Assembly (NCBI GenBank): GCA_017533915.1
Contig: JAFWHX010000005.1
Location: 1 to 64,000, forward strand
Direction of reading: 5' to 3'
DNA: 64,000 nucleotides
Origin: Eubacterium sp.
GTDB taxonomy: Bacteria > Bacillota > Clostridia > Peptostreptococcales > Anaerovoracaceae
Positions within the stretch are counted from its first letter, which is position 1, and every line of letters begins with the position of its first letter. The notes under the pieces were generated by a model. The model was not told the origin of the DNA and did not search any database. It saw only the letters and a program-made list of their open reading frames with translations. The position numbers and the translations under genes are program-made. This document shows positions 8,574-16,116 of this stretch, piece after piece.

Positions 8574-9202
8574 GCTATATCGAGAACATTTTTGTCTGCC
8601 TCGCAGCGCCGCTTCTCATCGCTGCACTCTGCATGGCTCCCAGGGGAAGGAAGATGGTGATATTCACCCTGAGCGGTATGACCGTATGCCTGTTGTCGTC
8701 TTACATCAGCACGTTCCTGGCGTCGATACACGGTATGAGCCTGATGTATGCTTCGGTCGAGATCACACCGATGGTAGAGGAGATCATGAAATTCCTTCCG
8801 ATCCTTTTCTACCTGCTCGTATTCGAGCCGAAGAGGGAGGAGATCGCTGACAGCGTCCTGATGACGTCTGTCGGGTTCGCGACGTTTGAGAACGCATGCT
8901 ATCTGATAAACAACGGAGCCGCCAATATCTTTTATCTCATTATCCGCGGCTTCAGTACAGGTACCATGCATGTGGTGACAGGATTTCTTGTAGCCCTGGG
9001 GCTGATTTATCTCTGGGACCGCATCTGGCTTAGGGCGGCTGGAACGATCGGCCTGCTTTCAGTAGCTATGACGTTCCACGGTATCTATAACATCCTCGTG
9101 TCCCAGACAGGCCCGGCTGCATACGCGGGATATATAATCCCGATGATCACATTCATAGCCGGACTCATATTCAGCAGACGCTCATATTCAAGACAAGAGT
9201 GA
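8570..9202 (+). CDS. prsW: PrsW-family intramembrane protease
   Basis: PrsW proteases cut membrane anti-sigma factors (RsiW in Bacillus subtilis) to release a sigma factor. The 210-residue polytopic protein carries the expected motifs within membrane helices: a Glu-Glu pair followed by Lys at residues 70-74 (PMVEEIMKF), then GFATFENACYL, HVVTGF and FHGIYN, which supply the conserved Glu, Asn and His residues. Its start overlaps the preceding gene by four bases. The operon with an ECF sigma factor supports a role in site-1 cleavage of a local anti-sigma factor; the substrate is an inference. A terminator follows at 9311. Confidence 0.88.
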   Translation: MSYIENIFVCLAAPLLIAALCMAPRGRKMVIFTLSGMTVCLLSSYISTFLASIHGMSLMYASVEITPMVEEIMKFLPILFYLLVFEPKREEIADSVLMTSVGFATFENACYLINNGAANIFYLIIRGFSTGTMHVVTGFLVALGLIYLWDRIWLRAAGTIGLLSVAMTFHGIYNILVSQTGPAAYAGYIIPMITFIAGLIFSRRSYSRQE

Positions 9203-9310
9203 AAAATCAGATCCGCAGATCAAAAAGCAGATCCGGCAACTGGGAGGGCATCCGCGCAGACAGAAAGCATGTCCGGCAGCCAGACTCAAAGCAAATAATA
9301 AAAAAACAAA

Positions 9311-9331
9311 GCGGGGAGATCCCCGCTTTTT
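9311..9331. terminator. Terminator of the sigma-prsW operon
   Basis: GCGGGG/CCCCGC stem with loop AGAT, flanked by an A run on the left and TTTTT on the right, so it may work in both directions. Confidence 0.8.
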
Positions 9332-9379
9332 GGTATCTGTATATATGAAAGCTGAAAGACTGCTTGAGAGGATAATGTG

Positions 9380-9676
9380 ATGAAAACTGATAGTGAAAGG
9401 TTGATCAGGCTGCACAGGCGGGCAGCGGAGCTGAAGGATCAGCGGGAGCGGCGCGGGATCGCTTTGTCCGGCGGCGTGTCTCTTGTTTTTGCTGTTCTTC
9501 TGATCGCGGCACTGACAAAGACTGACAGATTCTATCAAAGCGTCACAGGCAGCGGCTTTACCGGCTCATCTCTATTAAGCGACAGTACAGGAGGGTATAT
9601 ACTTGCAGCAGTTATCGCATTCTTCGTCGGAGTGATACTGACGGCGGTCATATACAAGATCAGGAAGAGGCGGTGA
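9380..9676 (+). CDS. Small two-TM protein, paralogue of the 7527 gene
   Basis: The 98-residue product has the same plan as the protein at 7527-7871: a charged N terminus with an LHxRA core (LIRLHRRAAEL against IALMHDRAKKL), a helix rich in Phe-Ala-Val-Leu, a Gly/Ser loop, a second helix with GYILAAVIAFFVG against GYVVIAFIAFILG, and a basic tail. The ATG at 9380 is chosen over the GTG directly before it because AGAGG lies eight bases upstream. It sits between two terminators, so it is transcribed apart from the sigma operon unless readthrough occurs. Function unknown. Confidence 0.8.
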   Translation: MKTDSERLIRLHRRAAELKDQRERRGIALSGGVSLVFAVLLIAALTKTDRFYQSVTGSGFTGSSLLSDSTGGYILAAVIAFFVGVILTAVIYKIRKRR

Positions 9677-9741
9677 CCTGTCGGCAGTGCGCCGGGATGC
9701 AGGATCAAAACCATATTGTACTGAGAACAGAACCATGAGCA

Positions 9742-9773
9742 GGCCGGTCATCGAAAGATGACCGGCCCTTGTT
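9742..9773 (+). terminator. Terminator before the exonuclease III gene
   Basis: An 11-bp perfect stem (GGCCGGTCATC/GATGACCGGCC) with a GAAA loop is followed by CTTGTT. Confidence 0.8.
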
Positions 9774-9797
9774 ACGTTTTCAAACCAGTGTTATGAT
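9769..9797 (+). promoter_or_regulatory. Predicted promoter of xth
   Basis: TTGTTA at 9769-9774, 17 bases, then TATGAT at 9792-9797, 30 bases before the start codon. Confidence 0.55.
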
Positions 9798-9827
9798 GAA
9801 AGCAGCAGAAAGAAAGAAGGTAGGCCT

Positions 9828-10577
9828 ATGAAACTTATTTCTTGGAATGTCAACGGACTGAGAGCCGTATTGAATAAAGGCTTTGAAGATATCGCACAGG
9901 GTTTTGATGCTGACGTGATAGCACTGCAGGAGACTAAGATGCAGCCGGGGCAGGCAGAGGTCAACATGCCGGGGTATGAGCAGGTGTTCTGCAGCGCCGA
10001 GAAGAAAGGATACTCCGGGACTGCGGTATTCACGAAGATGACGCCGCTTTCCGAGCAGCTCAACTTCGGAGAGCATACCGACGAAGGCCGCGCGATCACG
10101 ATGGAGTATGACAAATTCTATTTTGTCGATCTTTACGTACCGAACTCACAGGATCAGCTGAAGCGGATAGATTACCGCATGAAGTGGGAAGATGATCTTA
10201 GAGATTACGTAACGGAGCTGGACAAAGTGAAGCCGGTGATAATCTGCGGCGACATGAATGTGGCGCACGAGCCGATAGATCTGAAGAACCCGAAGTCGAA
10301 TGAAGGGAACGCCGGTTACTCCGAGCAGGAAAGAAACAAGATGACCGAGCTTCTTGACGCCGGGTTCACCGACAGCTTCAGATACCTGTATCCTGACCGG
10401 GAAGGCATATACAGCTGGTGGTCATACCGCTTCCGCGCCAGAGAGCACAACGCGGGATGGCGCATCGATTACTTCCTTGTGAGCGACAGGATCAAAGACA
10501 AGATAAAGGATGCGAAGATCCTTACCGACGTGATGGGAAGCGACCACTGCCCGGTCGAGCTGGATATAGATCTTTAG
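9828..10577 (+). CDS. xth: Exodeoxyribonuclease III (AP endonuclease)
   Basis: This endonuclease/exonuclease/phosphatase-fold enzyme cuts DNA at abasic sites during base-excision repair. The 249 residues begin with the standard SWNVNGLRA, followed by LQETKMQ (metal-binding Glu), the catalytic tyrosine in VDLYVPNSQ, GDMNVAHEPIDL (Asp and Asn), and the terminal SDHCPVE with the Asp-His pair. Length and motif order agree with the ExoA/XthA family. It has its own promoter and stands alone. Confidence 0.97.
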   Translation: MKLISWNVNGLRAVLNKGFEDIAQGFDADVIALQETKMQPGQAEVNMPGYEQVFCSAEKKGYSGTAVFTKMTPLSEQLNFGEHTDEGRAITMEYDKFYFVDLYVPNSQDQLKRIDYRMKWEDDLRDYVTELDKVKPVIICGDMNVAHEPIDLKNPKSNEGNAGYSEQERNKMTELLDAGFTDSFRYLYPDREGIYSWWSYRFRAREHNAGWRIDYFLVSDRIKDKIKDAKILTDVMGSDHCPVELDIDL

Positions 10578-10642
10578 AGCAGGTGCGTCCGGCGAGCACG
10601 GTCAGCCTGCTGCTCCGGCGAACACGTTATTGGAGATGATCA

Positions 10643-10720
10643 ATGATCCAGAGCCGAGTTCAGGCCGACGTGATCCGCCGCACCCTTTCCCATATGATCT
10701 ATATGGGGAAACTGATCTGA
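10643..10720 (+). CDS. Possible 25-residue small protein
   Basis: An ATG preceded by GGAG at 10632-10635 opens a 25-codon frame (N terminus MIQSRVQADV, C terminus MGKLI) that ends just before a terminator. No family is recognised. The frame is short enough to occur by chance, so this is only a weak call. Confidence 0.2.
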   Translation: MIQSRVQADVIRRTLSHMIYMGKLI

Positions 10721-10735
10721 TAACATAAAAACACT

Positions 10736-10785
10736 GCTTACGGATATGGTATAAAACTTACTATTATCCGTAAGCTTTTTTCTTT
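10736..10785 (+). terminator. Terminator in the xth-PC4 spacer
   Basis: GCTTACGGATA (10736-10746) pairs perfectly with TATCCGTAAGC (10765-10775) around an 18-base loop. A T-rich run of more than ten bases follows. Confidence 0.75.
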
Positions 10786-10862
10786 CTGTTTTGTATTGAC
10801 AGTGTATGGGGAAAAGACTAAGATGCGCCCAAGACGTGAGAAACGGCAGGCACGCTGCCCCG

Positions 10863-10993
10863 ATATACCATTTGATGTTCTTCTGCTGCACATTGATGAA
10901 CCATTCGATGCTCTTCTGTCACACCATTGATGTACCATTCGATGCTCTTTTGCTGCACCATTGATGTACCATTCGATGCTGTGTTGCTGCACC
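10863..10993. repeat. 34-bp tandem repeat, about four copies
   Basis: The core ACCATTCGATGCTC starts at 10867 (diverged), 10900, 10934 and 10968, each copy continuing with TT(C/T)TG(C/T)... and CACCATTGATG. The spacing is 33-34 bp with no unique spacers between copies. It fills most of the 534-base spacer between xth and the PC4-like gene; I see no gene in it. Confidence 0.8.
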
Positions 10994-11111
10994 TGATGGA
11001 TCCATGCGCTTAAAGAGCACAAGTATTGTCTAACCCCCAAGACCGCGTGCTCGCCGTCGCGCTCGCGCCGACTGCAATCAATTCATGACATTCGAAAGGA
11101 GTATTGTTGAA

Positions 11112-11597
11112 ATGGCTATGGAGAGAAAACAAAATGATACGGTCACCTGTGATATCGCTGACCATCTTACTGTGATCGCGGTGAAAGAGAATGGGTGGAG
11201 CAAGGAATTCAATCTGGTGAGCTGGAACGGGCAGCAGCCCCCGAAGTTCGACATCAGGGAGTGGTCGCCTGATCACACCAAGATGAGCAAGGGCATCACG
11301 CTGTACGACTATGAGATGAGGAAGATATGCAACGCATATATGAAATTCTGCAACGCCAGAACTGTATCGGAAGGGAGAAACAACAGGAACGCCGCGGCTG
11401 AGGCCGGAATGAGAGCTGGAGAAGAAGCGGCGAAGCAGCAGGAAGAGGCAGAAAGAGAAGATTTTGCTGGAGCAGAAATGAAAGCAGGCCAGGAGGCCGC
11501 CATCCAGCGGCAAGAAGCAGAAAAAGAAGACTTTGACGAAGCCAAAATCCAGCATGAAAGCGCAGACACAGAAGCTTCACCTGAAGCATTTAGCTGA
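11112..11597 (+). CDS. PC4/YdbC-like ssDNA-binding protein with coiled tail
   Basis: The first 80 or so of 161 residues match the bacterial YdbC/PC4 fold, which binds single-stranded DNA and is linked to transcription. The conserved stretch includes WSKEFNLVSWNGQQPPKFDIREW and the downstream KGITLYDYEM. The remaining half is unusual: an Ala/Glu/Gln-rich charged tail with two near repeats (EAAKQQEEAEREDFAGAEMKAG and EAAIQRQEAEKEDFDEAKI) that would form a coiled coil. Typical YdbC proteins stop after the first domain. ATG 11112 follows AAAGGAG by ten bases. DNA-binding is inferred from the family. Confidence 0.78.
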   Translation: MAMERKQNDTVTCDIADHLTVIAVKENGWSKEFNLVSWNGQQPPKFDIREWSPDHTKMSKGITLYDYEMRKICNAYMKFCNARTVSEGRNNRNAAAEAGMRAGEEAAKQQEEAEREDFAGAEMKAGQEAAIQRQEAEKEDFDEAKIQHESADTEASPEAFS

Positions 11598-11606
11598 TCC
11601 GCCATA

Positions 11607-11635
11607 TTGCGAAGGCGCCGTAACCCTGTTATATT
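11607..11635 (+). promoter_or_regulatory. Predicted promoter of the nucleoside kinase gene
   Basis: TTGCGA at 11607-11612, 17 bases, TATATT at 11630-11635, 25 bases before the start codon. Confidence 0.5.
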
Positions 11636-11659
11636 TGTATCAGAAGGAAGGACAGGGCA

Positions 11660-13336
11660 ATGAAGATAGAGCTTAAAATACCGGACGGTGACTTTGATGA
11701 GTATGAAGTAGAGAATGGCAGCACGATCGAAGACATCTACAACAAAGTCAGGGATAAGGCGCCTTACACTTGCGTCGCGGCGAAGGTGGACAACGAATAC
11801 CAGAGCCTCGATTATAAATTTGATGATACGGGAGGCAGCACCAGGCACAGAGTCGAGCTTCTGGACGTAAGGAATTCGGGCGCATGCAGGGTCTACCAGG
11901 CAGGGCTCTCAATGATTTTTCTGGCAGCAGCCAGAAAAGCAGCAGGGGACACAGTATTCGTGATCGCCAACACGCTGGCCCGCGGGATATTCATAAAAGT
12001 CGGGAACAGCAGAGGAGCGACTGACGAGATGGCAGATAGTATCCGTAAGGAGATGCAGTCGCTGATCGACAGGGATGTCGAATTCCGCAGGGAGTACATT
12101 ACACGTGAAGAAGCGCTGAAGAATGTAAAAGCGATAGGCGATAAAGAGAAGCTCAGCATACTTGAGAACAAGCCAGAGATACCGGGGCTTGAGATCTACG
12201 ATCTGGAAGGATACCGGGAATTCTTTTATCCGGTCATGGTACCGTCAGCGGGATATGTGAAAATATTCTCGCTGGAAAGATACAAGAAAGGGCTTTTGCT
12301 CAGATTCCCGAATCAGCGCGTACCTGACGGACTTCCGGAGTTCGTCGATGAGCCGAACATGTATAAGGCTTTTGCTGAACAGAACGAATGGGACAAGCTG
12401 CTTGGTGTAGATTATGTGTCTGACCTGAACAGGAAGATCGAGCAGGGCGGAAGCATGGATCTTATTCAGCTTTCTGAAGCACTGCATGACAAGAAGATAA
12501 CTGAGATCGCGGGCATGATCTCCAGACAGGGCAGGAGGCTGGTACTGATCGCGGGGCCGTCGTCATCGGGAAAGACGACATTCGCGAAGAGGCTTTGCAT
12601 ACACCTCCGAGTGAATGGCTGCAAGGCGCTGTACATGGGTACAGATGATTATTTCGTCGACAGAGATGAAATGAGACCTGATGAGAACGGGGAGATCGAC
12701 TATGAGAACCTGGACGCAGTCGACACCGGGCTGTTCAATGACAATATGCGCGATCTCCTGGACGGTGAGGAAGTGGATCTTCCTGAGTTCGATTTTATCG
12801 AAGGGAAAAAGATATTCGGGAAACGCAGGACAAAGATAGACAAAAAGACTGTGCTCGTGATCGAGGGGATCCACGCTCTTAACGAAGCCCTCACACCGGG
12901 GATAAAAAGAGAGGATAAATTCAAGATCTATATAAGTCCGCTGACCGGTCTCAACATCGATGCGCATAACAGAGTGCCGACTACGGACGAGCGCCTGTTC
13001 AGGAGGATAGTCAGAGACGAGAGGACGAGAGGACGCGGCGCAGCACAGACGATAGCCGACTGGCCGAAGGTCCGGCGCGGAGAGGACAGAAACATATTCC
13101 GCTATAATGATGAAGCAGACGTAATGTTCAATTCGTACCACGTTTATGAGATAGCCGTGCTGAAGAAATACGTGTGGCCGCTCCTCAAAGCGATACCAAG
13201 AGAAGCTCCCGAGTATGCAGAGGCGCAGAGGCTGCTGGACATGCTGAACTTCTTCCGCGAGATCAAAGATGACGCGCCTGTAAGCAACGACTCGATCCTT
13301 CGAGAATTCATCGGCGGCAGCATATACATGTCGTAG
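11660..13336 (+). CDS. Uridine kinase-like nucleoside kinase with TGS domain
   Basis: The 558-residue protein combines an N-terminal TGS-like domain (about 1-75), a domain resembling the second additional domain of threonyl-tRNA synthetase (about 75-250), and a C-terminal phosphoribulokinase/uridine kinase domain. The P-loop reads GPSSSGKTTFAK at about residue 300 and the kinase Asp motif is in MGTDDYFVDRDE. The family occurs in Clostridia and related bacteria and is predicted to phosphorylate uridine or cytidine; its exact substrate is not known to me. Start is fixed by AGAAGGAAGGA. It is a single-gene unit between a promoter and a bidirectional terminator. Confidence 0.9.
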   Translation: MKIELKIPDGDFDEYEVENGSTIEDIYNKVRDKAPYTCVAAKVDNEYQSLDYKFDDTGGSTRHRVELLDVRNSGACRVYQAGLSMIFLAAARKAAGDTVFVIANTLARGIFIKVGNSRGATDEMADSIRKEMQSLIDRDVEFRREYITREEALKNVKAIGDKEKLSILENKPEIPGLEIYDLEGYREFFYPVMVPSAGYVKIFSLERYKKGLLLRFPNQRVPDGLPEFVDEPNMYKAFAEQNEWDKLLGVDYVSDLNRKIEQGGSMDLIQLSEALHDKKITEIAGMISRQGRRLVLIAGPSSSGKTTFAKRLCIHLRVNGCKALYMGTDDYFVDRDEMRPDENGEIDYENLDAVDTGLFNDNMRDLLDGEEVDLPEFDFIEGKKIFGKRRTKIDKKTVLVIEGIHALNEALTPGIKREDKFKIYISPLTGLNIDAHNRVPTTDERLFRRIVRDERTRGRGAAQTIADWPKVRRGEDRNIFRYNDEADVMFNSYHVYEIAVLKKYVWPLLKAIPREAPEYAEAQRLLDMLNFFREIKDDAPVSNDSILREFIGGSIYMS

Positions 13337-13351
13337 AGTGATCTGTAAAAC

Positions 13352-13390
13352 AAAAAGCGCTCCCGCTTTCGACAGCAGGAACGCTTTTTT
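13352..13390. terminator. Bidirectional terminator between convergent genes
   Basis: AAAAAGCG...GGAACGCTTTTTT surrounds an interrupted stem. The A run and T run on both flanks allow it to serve the kinase gene (+) and desulfoferrodoxin (-). Confidence 0.75.
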
Positions 13391-13499
13391 GATGTTCGAT
13401 CTGGTTTTGATCTCATCCGCAGAACAACAGACGCTGTCAAGATGTACGGTAGATGTTTTGATCGATACCGCGCTGGATGAGCATCGCCTCGCCGCGGCG

Positions 13500-13877
13500 C
13501 TATACCTCAGCCTTCCAGAGATTGTGCTTGTTGCAGTATTCGTATGCAGCGATAAGCTTCTCGCCTTCTGCGAGAACGAACTTAGCCTCAGGGGCATCGC
13601 CCGGCTTGAGCTCTTTGAACTGGATGCCTTCGGATGTCTCGATCATGATCGGTGAGATATAATGATCTTCTACCATTGGATGAGGAACGTCGCCGACCTT
13701 TACCGTGACGATATTGCCTTCTACTTCTACTACTGGAACGTGCTTCTCTGCAGCGGCGTCTTCAGTGTTCGGAGTGAGCTCCATCATATCCTGCCCGCAG
13801 CATACCGGCGTGCAGCCTGTTGCCTTTACCTTAGCGACTACCTGACCACACTTCAGGCATTTATAGAATTTGAACAT
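13500..13877 (-). CDS. dfx: Desulfoferrodoxin (superoxide reductase)
   Basis: Desulfoferrodoxin reduces superoxide to hydrogen peroxide without making oxygen, a defence of anaerobes. The 125 residues begin with the desulforedoxin iron site (CLKCG near 7-11, then a Cys-Cys pair near 27) and continue with the catalytic Fe centre: His in EKHVP, HPM and DHYI plus Cys and His in EYCNKHNLW. AGGT lies in front of the ATG on the minus strand. It is divergent from rubrerythrin across about 160 bases, forming an oxidative-stress pair: superoxide to peroxide to water. Confidence 0.96.
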   Translation of the reverse strand: MFKFYKCLKCGQVVAKVKATGCTPVCCGQDMMELTPNTEDAAAEKHVPVVEVEGNIVTVKVGDVPHPMVEDHYISPIMIETSEGIQFKELKPGDAPEAKFVLAEGEKLIAAYEYCNKHNLWKAEV

Positions 13878-13971
13878 TTCATACCTCCATATCTTTTAAA
13901 CTAAATGATCTGTTCTGATTCAAGTATACCCCATAAGGCAGGTTATAACCATATGATTTGTCCGATATTGT

Positions 13972-13999
13972 TTGACTTTTAACAAGATGATGATAAACT
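13972..13999 (+). promoter_or_regulatory. Predicted promoter of rubrerythrin
   Basis: TTGACT at 13972-13977 and TAAACT at 13994-13999 with a 16-base spacer lie 37 bases ahead of the start codon. Confidence 0.5.
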
Positions 14000-14036
14000 G
14001 TAAATAAGATATATCTTTTTTGGGAGGTAAATAGAT

Positions 14037-14576
14037 ATGGATGAAAGATTAAAAGGAACAAAGACTCTGGAAAATCTGATGGCAGCATTCGCCGGTGAGT
14101 CGCAGGCGAGAAACAAGTATACATATTTTGCTTCCAAAGCAAAGAAAGAAGGATATGTACAGATCTCCAAGATCTTCGAGGAGACAGCAGGAAATGAGAA
14201 AGAGCACGCAGAACTTTGGTACAAGCTTGCTGTAGGGATCGGAACAACAGAAGAGAACCTGCTTGCAGCAGCTGAAGGCGAGCACGGCGAGTGGACAGAA
14301 ATGTATCCTCAGTTCGCAGACGTAGCTGACGAAGAAGGATTCCCTGAGATCGCAGCTCAGATGAGAGGCGTAGCAGCAATCGAAAAAGAGCATGAGCAGA
14401 GATATCTGAAGCTTGCTGAGAATCTGAAGAACGGCTCAGTGTTCCAGAAGGAAGAAGAAGTCGTATGGCAGTGCAGCAACTGCGGACACCAGGTAGTAGC
14501 CAAGAAGGCACCAGAGATCTGCCCGGTCTGCAAGCACCCACAGGCTTACTTCCAGGTAAAGCCTGAGAATTATTAA
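14037..14576 (+). CDS. rbr: Rubrerythrin
   Basis: Rubrerythrin is a diiron/rubredoxin protein that reduces hydrogen peroxide in anaerobes. The 179 residues show the ferritin-like diiron half with Glu motifs (AGESQARNKY, ExxH in EKEHAELWY, and AIEKEHEQRY) and a C-terminal rubredoxin domain with CSNCG and CPVCKHPQ. GGGAGG precedes the start. It pairs by position with desulfoferrodoxin. The last codons and stop (GAGAATTATTAA) are repeated twice more just downstream. Confidence 0.97.
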   Translation: MDERLKGTKTLENLMAAFAGESQARNKYTYFASKAKKEGYVQISKIFEETAGNEKEHAELWYKLAVGIGTTEENLLAAAEGEHGEWTEMYPQFADVADEEGFPEIAAQMRGVAAIEKEHEQRYLKLAENLKNGSVFQKEEEVVWQCSNCGHQVVAKKAPEICPVCKHPQAYFQVKPENY

Positions 14577-14641
14577 ACTCCGATCAGCATTCGAGAATTA
14601 TTAAACTCCATAGGATCGGTCTTTGAGAATTATTAAACTCC
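14565..14641. repeat. Tandem copies of the rubrerythrin 3' end
   Basis: GAGAATTATTAAACTCC, which holds the last three codons and stop of rubrerythrin, occurs at 14565-14581, 14593-14609 and 14625-14641. Linkers of 11 and 15 bases separate the copies. A degenerate fourth trace follows at about 14660-14690, where TCCATAGGATCGG recurs. Confidence 0.85.
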
Positions 14642-14750
14642 ATATAATCGAAATCAGAGGGTAATGATACTCCATAGGATCGGCTTGATGCCTGTACGTT
14701 GCGATAAAAACAACATCCAGGCAAGACCGATCAAAATCCAGCTTTCTGAG

Positions 14751-14778
14751 CCGGCGCCATTTTCTGGCGCCGGTTTTT
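14751..14778 (+). terminator. Terminator downstream of rubrerythrin
   Basis: CCGGCGCCA/TGGCGCCGG is a perfect 9-bp stem with a 5-base loop followed by TTTTT. Confidence 0.85.
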
Positions 14779-14867
14779 CTATACAACAAAGCATAAGGCG
14801 CCGGATGACAATCAGGCTGTAAACACGAGTCAGTACATATTTGCGGAATACATCTCTTATGCGTTAG

Positions 14868-15085
14868 GCCGATGTTGTACACACAAAGCAGGAAGTTGTA
14901 CAAATTGTACAAGGTTTTCGCTATTGTATATACACTTTGGGCCGATGTTGTACACGCAGAGCAAAAAGTTGTATAAATTGTACAAGGTTTTTGCTATTGT
15001 GTACACACTTGAGGCTAATGTTGTACACATAGAGCAGAAAGTTGTACAAAATGTACAAGGTTTTCGCTATTATGTATACACTTGG
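14868..15085. repeat. 73-bp tandem array of the TGTACA repeat family
   Basis: Three copies start at 14868, 14941 and 15014. Each contains GATGTTGTACACA, then AGTTGTACAAA(N)TGTACAAGGTTTTCGCTATT, then TATACACTT. The TTGTACAAATTGTACAA core is an inverted repeat. The unit shares GTACACATAGAGCA and TGTACAAGGTTTT with the array at 53.5-54.1 kb in the same orientation. Confidence 0.85.
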
Positions 15086-15453
15086 GACCGGGTCTGACCG
15101 CCAGCACAGACTCACGAGGTAAAGACCATGCCGTCAATTAAAGGTTGTTTTAATAATCGGGTGCCAATTCCGCATGATTCTACATCCCGACTCCACGTGA
15201 TTCCACATCTGATTCCAAATCTTCATTTACATCCCGATTTTCAGCTTGGTTTTACATGTTTTTACATCCTGGTTCTACATGATTCTACATATAGTATGGT
15301 CGGATCGTCATGGCGCAGGATATGGCGGTATGATACATGCGGATGAAAACGCGAGGACGCGTGTCAATGACAAATCCTTGTAACCGTTACAAATGCTGCA
15401 TCCGATCATGAAAAAACATCAAAAAAACTCTTCAAAAAAATTCTTAAAAAACC
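15086..15453. other. Non-coding spacer with degenerate short repeats
   Basis: No gene is supported here. From 15171 to 15291 the sequence is a degenerate chain of GATTCTACATCC-like words (about seven). A short A-rich tract follows at 15410-15450 just ahead of the S10 promoter and could act as an UP element. Confidence 0.5.
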
Positions 15454-15482
15454 TTGCATTCGCAGCCACTTTCATATATACT
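15454..15482 (+). promoter_or_regulatory. Main promoter of the S10-spc-alpha operon
   Basis: TTGCAT at 15454-15459, a 17-base spacer and TATACT at 15477-15482, preceded by phased A tracts. Transcription would begin near 15489, giving a leader of about 315 nt before rpsJ. No equally good promoter appears inside the operon. Confidence 0.75.
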
Positions 15483-15488
15483 AAAAAA

Positions 15489-15804
15489 GCTTGCTTTTGG
15501 CGAAGAAGCGGGAAGTTGCTGAGCTATCAGGTAATTTCCGCCGAGAATTGTCACCGCTTTGACGGTGGCGAGGGGAGTTCGCCGGTTTTTTGCTTTGTGA
15601 GTGAATAGTAGAAACGCACGGGGCAGTGTGCAAGAGCAGGCATTTGTCGCACACCTTGAAAACACAGCATTCTCGTTGCTTTTTATCAAAGCCGGGGTTT
15701 AGAAAAACGGTTTTGAGGAATGCGAAGTGCTTTCGGGAAAGGCCGACATTAAGGATTTCCCTGTACGAGAATAGCGAAAACAGTACAGAAAACAGGAGGA
15801 AGAA
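15489..15804 (+). promoter_or_regulatory. 5' leader of the S10 operon with possible attenuator
   Basis: Inside the leader CACCG (15552-15556) pairs with CGGTG (15563-15567), and the overlapping GGCGA (15567-15571) pairs with TCGCC (15579-15583), followed by GGTTTTTTG. The second hairpin plus T run looks like a terminator, and the first would compete with it. This is the layout of a ribosomal-protein leader under feedback control, but I cannot assign it to a known class. Confidence 0.45.
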
Positions 15805-16116
15805 ATGAGCGAACTACAGAAAATGAGAATCAGACTCAGGGCTTACGATCATGCGCTGCTCGACCAGTCAGCTGCAAAGATCGTGGAAGCTGCGAAGAAG
15901 ACAGGCGCTGATGTGTCCGGACCTATTCCACTTCCAACAGAGAAGGAAGTCGTAACGATCCTGAGAGCAGTACATAAGTACAAGGATTCAAGAGAGCAGT
16001 TCGAGCAGAGAACTCATAAGAGACTGATCGACATCACGAACGCGACTGTCGACACGACAAATGAGATCACAAAGCTCGAGATGCCTGCAGGCGTTGACAT
16101 CGAGATCAAGCTCTAA
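15805..16116 (+). CDS. rpsJ: 30S ribosomal protein S10
   Basis: S10 sits in the head of the small subunit and also acts as NusE in antitermination. The 103 residues have the standard length and motifs ([32 protein letters not shown]). AGGAGG lies eight bases upstream. It is first in the superoperon but is separated from rplC by an unusually long structured spacer. Confidence 0.99.
   Translation: MSELQKMRIRLRAYDHALLDQSAAKIVEAAKKTGADVSGPIPLPTEKEVVTILRAVHKYKDSREQFEQRTHKRLIDITNATVDTTNEITKLEMPAGVDIEIKL

Noticed and set aside
6786-9676. Integrated element at tRNA-Gly
   Set aside because: Direct copies of the tRNA 3' end are only about 49 bases apart and no integrase, phage or conjugation gene follows, so there is no element now.
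10863-10993. CRISPR array
   Set aside because: Copies are adjacent, with no unique spacers, and no cas gene is present in the window.
12563-13597. A 344-codon minus-strand frame antisense to the nucleoside kinase
   Set aside because: It is a shadow of a strong P-loop kinase gene and also crosses the bidirectional terminator.
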